Source of the DNA: Spirochaetota bacterium
Lineage (GTDB): Bacteria > Spirochaetota > Spirochaetia > Treponematales > UBA12059
Direction: 5' to 3'
NCBI GenBank assembly: GCA_018815555.1
Contig: JAHIWF010000362.1
Span: 1-36,672, forward strand
DNA length: 36,672 nucleotides
Positions 9,244 through 18,248 of this stretch are shown here, one piece after another. A program made the translations under genes and the position numbers. The notes under the pieces were generated by a model. The model ran no database searches, was not told the DNA's origin, and saw nothing but the letters and a program-made list of their open reading frames with translations. Each line of letters starts with the position of its first letter. Position 1 is the stretch's first letter.

Positions 9244-12200
9244 ATGCAGAAAAAAATACTGATTACAATTGGCGTCTTGCTATGTTGCTCAATGCTGCTT
9301 TTTAGCCAATCAGAACCGGTCAGCTCTGCATCGACAGAGCCGGAAACATTAAACACCGACGTGCAGCCGGAAGAAACGCCGGAAGAAACACCGACCGAAA
9401 CAGCTGGTGAACTTCCTGCTGCCGGCAGCGTAGCTCCAGCAGAGGAAAATCCCGCAGCGCTTGCTCCTGCCAGCGGAACGGCTGCCCCGGGGAAAGAATA
9501 TATCCGGGCCGAAGGGCTGGAGAACTGGCAGCTGGAGTATGATCTTTCTGCCTACAAGCCGGGTAAATATAACATTCTGGTACGGGCTGTCGATTCTGCC
9601 GGCAATGAATCCTTTGCCGGGCCCTTCAACATCATCGTTGACCCGCTTTCTGATCTGCCACTTACCCAGATCAGTCATCCACTGGCCGAAATGCGTGTCG
9701 GTGGCGACCTGATTATTGTCGGCACCGCTGTTGACGATGATGCCGTACAGTCGGTTCAGGTTAAACTGAATGACGGGGGCTGGATGGACGCCCAGGGTGC
9801 TGATTATTGGTCGTTTTTGCTGGAAACAGCCGAGCTGCCCGATGGCTTGCATCAGCTCAGCGCGCGTGCTATCGATAAATTCGGTGTCGAGGGTCATGAG
9901 TCCACCGTCAGCTTCCATTTGGACCGCACAAAACCGCTGCACAGCATACAGAAACCGGGCTTCGGCGCTTTAGTCAGTGGCCGCTTTGCAATCGATGGTA
10001 CGGTGTTTGATGCAAACGCACTGGAACGCATGGAATACTCAATGGATGCCGGCCAGAGCTGGCGTTCTTTGCGGCTTAGTCTGGACAGGGCAAAAACCAC
10101 CGCTACGTTTAGCTTGAATGTTGATACCCGGCAGATGGAAGATGGTCCGGGAGTGGTCTGGTTCCGCACCGAGGATCAAGTCGGCTCGGTTGGAACATCG
10201 GTTTTTCTATATTTTGTAGATAATACCAAACCGCAGATTGATTTTATCAGCCCCAGTGAAACAGCTGCCGTTAACGGTTCTTTTGTGGTCACCGGACGGG
10301 TTTTTGACGTACTCGGTATTACTTCACTGGAATGGGTGTATGGCAAGGAATCCGGAATCATAGAGCTGCTGCCGGGAAATCCTTATTTTAGTCAGGTGTT
10401 CGCGTTACATGAGGCACGTGGCCGGGTTAGTGTGCTTTTCCGTGCTACGGATGTAACGGGCAATGTTACCACCGCAACGCTCACTCGTACTATAGATCAG
10501 ACCGCCGATCTGCCGCGACTGGAGCTTTTTTCGCCGCTGGAGGCCGAAACCTATCGCGACCACATTCTGGTGCGTGGTCAGGCTAGAGACGGCGACGGCA
10601 TAGCGGCTGTGTTCTGGCGTGTAGATAACGGGGAGGAGCAGGAGCTGCCTACTGAAGGTTCTTTTGGCCTTACTATTGGCGAATTGAGCAGCGGTAGGCA
10701 TACCTTGTCGCTTCGTGCTGTGGATGCGAATGGTATTTCAAGCCCCGTGTTGACGCGCTCCTTTGTGTTTGCCGCGACCGCTCCGCAAATCAGTCTGCAC
10801 AAGCTGGTGGACAGTACCGGTGAGCAGGATTTTAGTACCGGCATTGCAGTGTCGATTTTGGATGGCAAGGCCCAGCTAACTGGTTCGGTCGAGGCGGCAA
10901 ATCCGCTGCGCAGCTTGATATATTCGATTAACGGTGGGCCGGAACAGAGTCTGAATCCGGGCAAGAATGCCGGGAACCTCCCCCTTGCTATTCCTTTGCC
11001 GGCCAGTTTGCCTTATGGTGTGCTGGATATACTGGTAAAGGCCACTGATGTGTATGACCGGGTAGGGGAATTGCGCGTACCGGTGTATGCTGTTAATTAT
11101 TCACGGCCGAGGGTTGGTCCGCTGCTGGATTTTGCCGATGCCGGAAGTCAGGCCGGTGGGGTGGTAGATATCAGCCGGCAGAAACCTTTGTTGGGTGTTT
11201 TTATTACACCGTTTAGTGGCGAAGATATCCGCTCTGTGCGTCTGGAGCCAGAAAGCGCTTTGGTACGGGTTTCAAACAGCGGAAAGCAGCTGCGCGTAGA
11301 GTGGCAGGCCGCCGGTATCAGCGAGTCTACCCGGGTGGTAGTCGAAACCGTACGAGGCCATCAGTTTGAATCCGCCGCCATGATATTCCGAACCGACAGT
11401 AGTGCCCCGCGCATCAGCCTGTCTTCACCGTTAACCGGCGCCTGGTTCAACAACCAGTTGAGCATATCCGGAACTGCCGAAGATGACGATCAGATAAACA
11501 AACTGGAATATTCGGTCAATGAAGGCAGCTGGTCAAGCCTGGCTATTGATTCAGGCAGTTTTGATCAGGTTCTGGATCTGGCCAGGTATGAAGGAGCTGT
11601 TCTGCTCTCGCTCCGGGCTGCTGATGCTGCCGGCAATATTTCAGTGGTACGCACTGCTGTTATGGTCGACCGTACTCTGCCTGTCCCCGAGCGGATTGCA
11701 CCCTTGTCCGGGGCTCCGGCCGACGGGAATCTGCTGTATGCCTTCCGGCCCGGTGAGCCTTCCTGGAGTGTGGCCGGCATAGAAATTGAGCGAAACGGCA
11801 GCACCCAGCAGCTTGCCTGGGCTCCGTTACTTACTTTCAACGCCAACGCCGCCAATGGTCCTGTGCTGGTGCGTGTTACCGACAAAGCCGGCAATACCCG
11901 CGAACTGGACCTTGCCGCCGGTTTGAACCTGTCTGCCGCTGTAGCTGCTGTGCCTGCTCTGGAAACTATAAAGCAAAATGTCAGCGGCCAGGGTGCTGCT
12001 GTAATTCAGGCCGCTTTTACCGGAACGGACGCAAACGGTGAAATTGCATGGACTGCGCCATTTGTATCCGGAACCAATACTTCGGCTTTTCCGGAAGAAC
12101 TTAACAATCGGCCGATACGGGTGTCCGGGCCCCTGTCGCTGCAGTTTACCTTGAGCGGTCTTACCCTTGATCCGAAGAAACCGCAGGCCTTCTGGGGTCT

Positions 12201-15200
12201 GACCCCGGAGACTGCCACTCAAGCCATCAGTCTGCGCGGCCAGAGCGGCACTACGGATCTTAGCGGTACCCTGCGTGTGCCGGTCCAAGCGGATGGTCGG
12301 CAGTCGGTCTGGCTGAAGGTCAGTGATACCGCCCGTGGCGATTTGTATACCCGTTTGTATCTTGATTACGACACGACGCCCGCCCAGTTGCGCTTGCTGG
12401 CACCGGCTGAGACTGCCCCGGGATCGTTTACGCTGTTGGTACATGCCGATGACGCCAACGGCATCAGTTCGGCCGAATATGAAATTAATCGTGAGAAAAA
12501 AGCCTTTACCCTGCTGCCCGGCGATACCAATATAGCAATTCCGCTTGAGTTCCCCGCCAAGGCAACTCAGCTGGCGATAATTGTGCGGGTGGTGGACGGC
12601 AGCGGCAATACTGCCATGCAGACCATAAACGTGCGCTATGACCGGACGGCGGATCTACCACAGGCTGCTTTTATCAGTCCGGTAGAAGAAGCTGTATACA
12701 GTTCAGGTGATCAGTTCTTTGTACTGGCCACCGATAACCAGTCCTTGGCTTCGGTCTCGCTTGGTGTAGGTTCAGGTACTGTCGGCGCGGAAGGTGCCGG
12801 TCCGATTTTCGGATTACGCCTACCGGAAAGCTCGGCGGGTGGTAATGCTTTGTCGCTGGTGGCGTTGGACCGTAACGGCTTGTCTTCGGAAAAGATCACC
12901 GGCAGCGTCATCTTCCGGGCGAGCGCTCCTACAATAGAAATAAGCGGCTATCAGCAGGAGAAAGCCGCGCCTGAGAGCTTAAGCATTGGTCAGTATATCG
13001 AGCTTGGCAAAGCTACAGCAGTAAACATTTCGGTAAGTGCGCCGAATGGTCTGGCTGCTGCTGAATATTGTCTGAATAACGGAGAATGGAGCCGGCTGGC
13101 TCTTCCAGCCAAGCCGGATGCATCAGGTGTATATTCCGCACAGCTACCCTTGTCTGCTGCTTTGCCTTACGACAGGATTTTATTGCAGCTGCGGGTGCAG
13201 GACGTTCAGGAACTTGTAGCCGAGACTGCCCTGAGCCTGTATCGGGTTAGCCCGCCTTCGGCAGCACCTGTTGTAGATGCCGAGGGCATCTATTTATATG
13301 ACCAGAGGGTAGCTGCCGACGGCCGTCTTAACCTGGCCCCCGGCGAAGCTGTAGAAATGTATTTTAATGGCCGCAAAGTACAGTCGGTCCGCATGGAACC
13401 GGAGCTGCCCTTTCTGGCGCTTTCCACTCAGGATGCTTTGATCAGGCTGCAGGCAGTCTCCGAGGGCTGGGATGCAGCAGCACAGCTCGTGGTAAGCACA
13501 GAGGATGGCGAAGAATTCCGGTCACGTGAAATTATAATAACAAGTGATGCCTCCGATCCCCGCGTGGCCATAACGGGGCCGGTGGCAGGGTCCTGGCTGC
13601 AGGAAAATATGCCGCTTAAAGCGCTGCTTACCGATTCGGGCGGAATCGCCTCCGCTGAATATTCACTGGATGACGGAAAAACTTGGCTGCCGCTGCCGCT
13701 TTACCAGCCGGAGAACAAGCTGCCGGAATCCGGGCAAGATGCAGCACCGGCTGCCGAGACGGCTGATTCTGCAACCGAGAGTATAGAAAGCGACCGGACC
13801 GATTCGAGCACTGTTGGTGAACCGTCCGGTCTGCAGCCGGCCGATCCGACGGATACCTCCGTCATGGTTAATGCTGATATTCTTTTGTCTGGTCCTGATG
13901 GCGCTGCGGTATTGCAGCTGCGAGCGTACGACCGTGCCGGTCGTACGTCTATTGCTCTGTTGCCATTTATCAAAGATACGCAGCCGGCAGAGCTGGCGGT
14001 AGTTGCGCCGCAAGCGGCTGATGTGGTAAACGGCAGTATACTGCTGGTTTTGGAAGCCGCAGATGCCGGTACTATAGATATTATTGAGTATGCTCTGGAT
14101 GGCGAGAGCTGGCAGCCAGTTCCCGCAGAAAATATCAGTCGGCGGGGGTCTCAGGACCTGCTGCCTTCTGGGCGCGATGCCGTACTACCTGAGTTTATGG
14201 GCTATGCCAGTTTCGCAGTCATGATAGATTTTTCTTCCCTTCCCGGTTCGCTGGAGTCTCTGTCTTTCCGAGTAGTCGATACATCGGGCAATATCCGACT
14301 CTACCAACCTCTGCTTGCTGGTGCCACTGCCTTTACTGTAGATGTGGAAGCAGACAAGCCGGTGCTGGAGATTCAGATCCCGGATGAAAATGAGGTTATG
14401 CAGGCCGATTTTACACTGTCGGGAATGATTTTTGATGATGACGGTGTGAGTGAGGTGTTCTGGCGCCTGGACGAAGGCGAATGGCAGTCCCTTCCCGGAG
14501 ACAGCAGTTTCTCTGTGCCCTTTACCCTGCAAGAACTGGAAGATAATGAGCACTTATTTGAAGCGTATGCAGTAGATGTATACGGTGTGGCCGGCGAAAC
14601 TGTCAGCCGCCAATTCAGGGTGTCGCGCGAAGAGCCGGCCGGCCAGTTGCTGAGCCCCGATGTGAGCATTACCAACCGTACTATGGTGGTAATGAATGGT
14701 GTTGCTTCCGATGCCAATGGCATTAAGGAAGTGTGGATATCTTTTGATAACGGTAATAGCTGGAACCGAGCTGTCGGCACCGAGGAGTGGGAGTACACTC
14801 TGGATACCAGGATTCTTCAGGATGGTGTACACAGTATTTACCTGCGTTTTGTTGACGGCTATGATATCACTGGTTTTTCGGCCGGTCTGATTTCGGTGGA
14901 TAATACCGCTCCGCTGGTAGATCTTGACACACCCTTTGATGGCGATGAATTTATCCAGCAGTTTACTGTGGGGGGCCGGGTATCGGACGGAGTTTTTGTT
15001 GAAGCTTTAAGGTTGGAAATCAGACGTTTGGACGATACTAGCGCGGAGCCCCTAGTTATTGAGCTGCCTACTTCGAGTGTGTTTTCGCGCAGTGTAGATA
15101 TAAGCCAGCTGGAGGCCGGCTGGTACAATCTGCGTATCACAGCGCATGACCGTGCTAAGAATGAATCCTACGTCAGCCGCAATTTTGTGGTTCTGCCGAG

Positions 15201-16551
15201 TCAGAAGGCTGAATCAGTTGAATTTATCTTCCCTGCACATGGTGAAAAAATATCCGGCGATTTCAGCCTCGATGGCCGGGTGTACTCAGGCAGCATACCC
15301 GATAAAGCGGTGATCTACCTGAATAACGAACTTGTGGATACGGTTTCGGTAAGCAAGGACGGCTTTTTCTCCTTACCTATAGGTCCTGATGTTTTGGCGG
15401 CAAAACTGCCAGAGGATGGCAGCCTGAAATTCCGGATCGAGACGGTGAAGCCGGATGGCAGCAGGCTGGTATCCGAAGAGCGTTCGATTCTCTATGTTCT
15501 GGATGGACCCTGGATGCAGATACAGGAATTTGTAACCGGTGATTTTATTATAGGCCGTCCCTTTGTGTACGGTTCCGTTGGCTGGGAAACTGCTGTAGTT
15601 GACAAAGCCGATAAAGTCGCCTGGACTGCCTATCAGGAACTACTGCGCAAGCGCAAGGTAGTCAAAGTAGAATTCAGCCGTGATAACGGGCGCAGTTTCG
15701 AGACCGCAAAGGGTACTGCAGCTTTCCGCTTCCGTCTCGAGACCCAGGAATATCCTAATGGAGAGTTGCGTTTGCTAGTGCGGGCAACCTTTGCCAATGG
15801 CGAAGTTGTGGTTCGCAAGCGCATCTTTACTCTGGATACGCTTCCTCCTCAGGTGCGCATCATCCGCCCAACCGAAAACGGCCGCTTTAACCAATCCATC
15901 ATGATCGAAGGAACCGCCTCCGATCTGAACGGGCTTAAAGAAGTATCGGTAATTGTACGCGATGGCGACAAAGCTTCCTATGAAGTGCCCGGTTTTATAC
16001 AGGGTTCTTATCTGGACCTGCATCTGCTCGGGGCCACCCGTTTCGAAGTTGGTGTCGGCCTGTCCTTCTTTGATGATAATGTAAAACTGCAGCTGCAGAT
16101 AGGACAGGGCTTTGCTGTGCAGCCATCATGGGATAATCTGTTTGGCATTAGATTGGACACCTCCACCGCAGCTGATAATTCACGTTTTGGCGGCATCATA
16201 CTTGGCGCAAAACTGCTGGCCAATGTAGCCTATCTGCCCTTCTCGTACTGGTTTGGTCCCGATCTTGATTTCTTCTCGATGTCCTTCGGTGTCGGAGCCA
16301 GTTTTACCTACTTCAGCCAGCAGGCCTCACTGCTGGATATGTTCAGTCCACCGGACGGCAAGTACATGGTGCTGTCCGGGGTAATCGCCCAGTGGGAGTT
16401 TGCCAAGTTTACCTTTGACCTTCCCCTGTTCCGGAGTTATGGCTTTTATGTCGAAGGAGGATTGATCTTCATTCCATCGGAGGTATCCACCAAACTGGAA
16501 GAGTTTATCCGGCCCACAATAGCCTTCGGCTTGCGGATAAGCGTGTTCTAA
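9244..16551 (+). CDS. Giant secreted protein: signal peptide, P/E/T-rich linker, multiple Ig-like repeats, putative C-terminal outer-membrane beta-barrel
   Basis: MQKKILITIGVLLCCSMLLFSQS signal sequence. Recurrent units of the type 'S.DGG.SW..L......L.DG.H.L.VRAVD..GN.S' about 15 times by eye. C-terminus YLDLHLLGATRFEVGVGLSFF...GVGASFTYF...AFGLRISVF has alternating strands and a terminal Phe. Confidence 0.85.
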   Translation: MQKKILITIGVLLCCSMLLFSQSEPVSSASTEPETLNTDVQPEETPEETPTETAGELPAAGSVAPAEENPAALAPASGTAAPGKEYIRAEGLENWQLEYDLSAYKPGKYNILVRAVDSAGNESFAGPFNIIVDPLSDLPLTQISHPLAEMRVGGDLIIVGTAVDDDAVQSVQVKLNDGGWMDAQGADYWSFLLETAELPDGLHQLSARAIDKFGVEGHESTVSFHLDRTKPLHSIQKPGFGALVSGRFAIDGTVFDANALERMEYSMDAGQSWRSLRLSLDRAKTTATFSLNVDTRQMEDGPGVVWFRTEDQVGSVGTSVFLYFVDNTKPQIDFISPSETAAVNGSFVVTGRVFDVLGITSLEWVYGKESGIIELLPGNPYFSQVFALHEARGRVSVLFRATDVTGNVTTATLTRTIDQTADLPRLELFSPLEAETYRDHILVRGQARDGDGIAAVFWRVDNGEEQELPTEGSFGLTIGELSSGRHTLSLRAVDANGISSPVLTRSFVFAATAPQISLHKLVDSTGEQDFSTGIAVSILDGKAQLTGSVEAANPLRSLIYSINGGPEQSLNPGKNAGNLPLAIPLPASLPYGVLDILVKATDVYDRVGELRVPVYAVNYSRPRVGPLLDFADAGSQAGGVVDISRQKPLLGVFITPFSGEDIRSVRLEPESALVRVSNSGKQLRVEWQAAGISESTRVVVETVRGHQFESAAMIFRTDSSAPRISLSSPLTGAWFNNQLSISGTAEDDDQINKLEYSVNEGSWSSLAIDSGSFDQVLDLARYEGAVLLSLRAADAAGNISVVRTAVMVDRTLPVPERIAPLSGAPADGNLLYAFRPGEPSWSVAGIEIERNGSTQQLAWAPLLTFNANAANGPVLVRVTDKAGNTRELDLAAGLNLSAAVAAVPALETIKQNVSGQGAAVIQAAFTGTDANGEIAWTAPFVSGTNTSAFPEELNNRPIRVSGPLSLQFTLSGLTLDPKKPQAFWGLTPETATQAISLRGQSGTTDLSGTLRVPVQADGRQSVWLKVSDTARGDLYTRLYLDYDTTPAQLRLLAPAETAPGSFTLLVHADDANGISSAEYEINREKKAFTLLPGDTNIAIPLEFPAKATQLAIIVRVVDGSGNTAMQTINVRYDRTADLPQAAFISPVEEAVYSSGDQFFVLATDNQSLASVSLGVGSGTVGAEGAGPIFGLRLPESSAGGNALSLVALDRNGLSSEKITGSVIFRASAPTIEISGYQQEKAAPESLSIGQYIELGKATAVNISVSAPNGLAAAEYCLNNGEWSRLALPAKPDASGVYSAQLPLSAALPYDRILLQLRVQDVQELVAETALSLYRVSPPSAAPVVDAEGIYLYDQRVAADGRLNLAPGEAVEMYFNGRKVQSVRMEPELPFLALSTQDALIRLQAVSEGWDAAAQLVVSTEDGEEFRSREIIITSDASDPRVAITGPVAGSWLQENMPLKALLTDSGGIASAEYSLDDGKTWLPLPLYQPENKLPESGQDAAPAAETADSATESIESDRTDSSTVGEPSGLQPADPTDTSVMVNADILLSGPDGAAVLQLRAYDRAGRTSIALLPFIKDTQPAELAVVAPQAADVVNGSILLVLEAADAGTIDIIEYALDGESWQPVPAENISRRGSQDLLPSGRDAVLPEFMGYASFAVMIDFSSLPGSLESLSFRVVDTSGNIRLYQPLLAGATAFTVDVEADKPVLEIQIPDENEVMQADFTLSGMIFDDDGVSEVFWRLDEGEWQSLPGDSSFSVPFTLQELEDNEHLFEAYAVDVYGVAGETVSRQFRVSREEPAGQLLSPDVSITNRTMVVMNGVASDANGIKEVWISFDNGNSWNRAVGTEEWEYTLDTRILQDGVHSIYLRFVDGYDITGFSAGLISVDNTAPLVDLDTPFDGDEFIQQFTVGGRVSDGVFVEALRLEIRRLDDTSAEPLVIELPTSSVFSRSVDISQLEAGWYNLRITAHDRAKNESYVSRNFVVLPSQKAESVEFIFPAHGEKISGDFSLDGRVYSGSIPDKAVIYLNNELVDTVSVSKDGFFSLPIGPDVLAAKLPEDGSLKFRIETVKPDGSRLVSEERSILYVLDGPWMQIQEFVTGDFIIGRPFVYGSVGWETAVVDKADKVAWTAYQELLRKRKVVKVEFSRDNGRSFETAKGTAAFRFRLETQEYPNGELRLLVRATFANGEVVVRKRIFTLDTLPPQVRIIRPTENGRFNQSIMIEGTASDLNGLKEVSVIVRDGDKASYEVPGFIQGSYLDLHLLGATRFEVGVGLSFFDDNVKLQLQIGQGFAVQPSWDNLFGIRLDTSTAADNSRFGGIILGAKLLANVAYLPFSYWFGPDLDFFSMSFGVGASFTYFSQQASLLDMFSPPDGKYMVLSGVIAQWEFAKFTFDLPLFRSYGFYVEGGLIFIPSEVSTKLEEFIRPTIAFGLRISVF
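10498..11545 (+). repeat. Copy A of a diverged internal ~350-aa duplication in the Ig-like protein
   Basis: Anchors TADLP / LSLRAVDANGISS / FVFAATAPQIS / PLPASLPYGVLDILVKATDV / IRSVRLEPE / VVVETVRGHQFESAAMIFRTDSSAPRISLSSPLTGAW. Confidence 0.7.
12643..13704 (+). repeat. Copy B of the same internal duplication
   Basis: Collinear anchors TADLP / LSLVALDRNGLSS / VIFRASAPTIE / PLSAALPYDRILLQLRVQDV / VQSVRMEPE / LVVSTEDGEEFRSREIIITSDASDPRVAITGPVAGSW. Confidence 0.7.
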
Positions 16552-16557
16552 CAAATG

Positions 16558-16595
16558 GCAAGAGACTGGATAATTGATCCAGTCTCTTGCTTTTC
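16558..16595 (+). terminator. Rho-independent terminator after the giant gene
   Basis: Perfect 14-bp stem gcaagagactggat-aattg-atccagtctcttgc followed by TTTT, 7 nt after the stop. Confidence 0.85.
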
Positions 16596-16688
16596 ATCTT
16601 CTCGTGGCCTAGTATTTTAGGCAGAGGCAAAAATAGGCATCGCCAGTTAAAAAAATTTGTAGTGTGCTGCAGGTAATAAGGGGGAGCG

Positions 16689-18248
16689 ATGGGCGCGACA
16701 CGAGCTAAACCAAGTCCCAGAACAATCCGGGTGCTTATTGCTACCGAGCAAGGGGCCGACCGGCAGGGCTTAAAGACAGTTTTACCGGCAGCCAGTTTCC
16801 CTTCTGTATTTGTTGATACCCTCGGGCAGCTCGAGGCCGCAATACATGATATTGATATAATTATTGCTGATACTGCTTTTTCTCATGGCTCTTTATCGGA
16901 TTGGCTGATGTTATGGCCGGTTCCGGCTTTACTTCTGGCTAGCGAGGATGATGATCCTGACCGGCTGGCCGAACTCACTTCCGATGAATCCAGTGCGTTT
17001 CTGCTGCGTGACAAAGCTGGCTTATGGCTGCAGTACATTCCGGCGATGCTGCGTAAACTTCTGGCTATCCGCGAGAGTGTGAACCGGCAGAATATTCATG
17101 TACTTCGTGCCGAAAACAGTTATATGACACTTATGCGCCTAATCCCAGATATTGTCTACGTTCTTGATGGTGATGGCAACTTCAGTTATATAAATGATGC
17201 CATCCGCCAGCTTGGTTTTGCTCCCGAAGAGCTGATCGGCCGTCATTTTTCAATGATAATACATCCGGAGGACCAGGACGAGATCAGCCGTCATCATGTG
17301 CTGCAGCGTTATCATGGTATTACAACCGGACCGGAAGCAGCCCCGAAACTGTTCGACGAGCGCCGTTCAGGCGAGCGCATGACCCGGAACCTGGAAGTAC
17401 GGCTTATGCAGAAAGGCTTGGCGGAATGGACTCGTGCCAATGTTTCCGCCTGGGGAGAGGTAAGCGCAAACGGAGTGTACCTGCCGGATCTGGGAAGGGA
17501 CCGTTGCGGTACTATCGGCATTATCCATGACGTAAGCGCGCGCCGGATGGCCGAGCATGATCTGCAGATGAAGCTGGATACCTATTCGGTGATGTTAAAA
17601 GAGATACATCACAGGGTTAAAAACAATTTGCAGATTGTGTCCAGTCTGCTCTCGCTGCAGGGAGGAGGGCTGGAAGATGATGCTGCTGCCATTTTTGAAA
17701 GCTGCCAGACCCAGGTTCAAGCTATGGCTTTGGTGCACGAACAGGTATATCGAGGTTCTTCTCTGCAGAATGTACAGGCCGCGGCCTATCTGGCACGGCT
17801 GATCGAATATTTGTCGCTGGTGTACAACACCGATGAGCGCGGTATCAGTTTTAGTGTGGAAGCCGGTGAGCTTACCCTGCCGCTGGCCAAGGCCATTCCC
17901 TTGTCGCTGATCGTCACAGAGCTGATAACCAACTCATGCAAGCATGCGTTTGTTGATGGCCGCGAAGGTCATATCAGTGTACAGCTCCAGGAAAGCAAGA
18001 CGGAATACCAGTTGACAGTGAGGGACAATGGTCCCGGATTCCGTGACTTGGCCAGCCATGCCACTGCAATTCCCGCTGCTCATGCCGACTATGGCCTTAA
18101 CTCTCACCGCAGTATCGGTATGGATATTATTACAGCTCTGTCCGCGCAGCTGCAGGCCGAAATCAGCCGCAGCAATGATAGCGGCGCGCTAACCCGCCTG
18201 CTTATTCCTAAAGTAACCGGTACAGATTCAGGGCTTGCCGCCGGTTGA
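16689..18248 (+). CDS. Sensor histidine kinase, HisKA_2 type, with degenerate N-terminal receiver and PAS domain
   Basis: LKEIHHRVKNNLQIVSSLLSLQ (HisKA_2), LIVTELITNSCKHAF N-box, VRDNGPGF, PAS 'YMTLMRLIPDIVYVLDGDGNFSYINDA'. SD GGGGGAG upstream. Confidence 0.92.
   Translation: MGATRAKPSPRTIRVLIATEQGADRQGLKTVLPAASFPSVFVDTLGQLEAAIHDIDIIIADTAFSHGSLSDWLMLWPVPALLLASEDDDPDRLAELTSDESSAFLLRDKAGLWLQYIPAMLRKLLAIRESVNRQNIHVLRAENSYMTLMRLIPDIVYVLDGDGNFSYINDAIRQLGFAPEELIGRHFSMIIHPEDQDEISRHHVLQRYHGITTGPEAAPKLFDERRSGERMTRNLEVRLMQKGLAEWTRANVSAWGEVSANGVYLPDLGRDRCGTIGIIHDVSARRMAEHDLQMKLDTYSVMLKEIHHRVKNNLQIVSSLLSLQGGGLEDDAAAIFESCQTQVQAMALVHEQVYRGSSLQNVQAAAYLARLIEYLSLVYNTDERGISFSVEAGELTLPLAKAIPLSLIVTELITNSCKHAFVDGREGHISVQLQESKTEYQLTVRDNGPGFRDLASHATAIPAAHADYGLNSHRSIGMDIITALSAQLQAEISRSNDSGALTRLLIPKVTGTDSGLAAG

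Noticed and set aside
9367-9402. Short CCGGAAGAAAC-type repeat near the signal peptide
   Set aside because: Degenerate and low copy; explained by the P/E/T-rich linker.
9349-9942. 197-aa minus ORF inside the giant gene
   Set aside because: Antisense shadow ORF within strongly coding plus-strand sequence.
13925-13947. Perfect 9-bp intragenic hairpin cgtacgacc-gtgcc-ggtcgtacg
   Set aside because: Lies in coding sequence (AYDRAGRTS) with no T-run; likely chance, though conservation could be checked.
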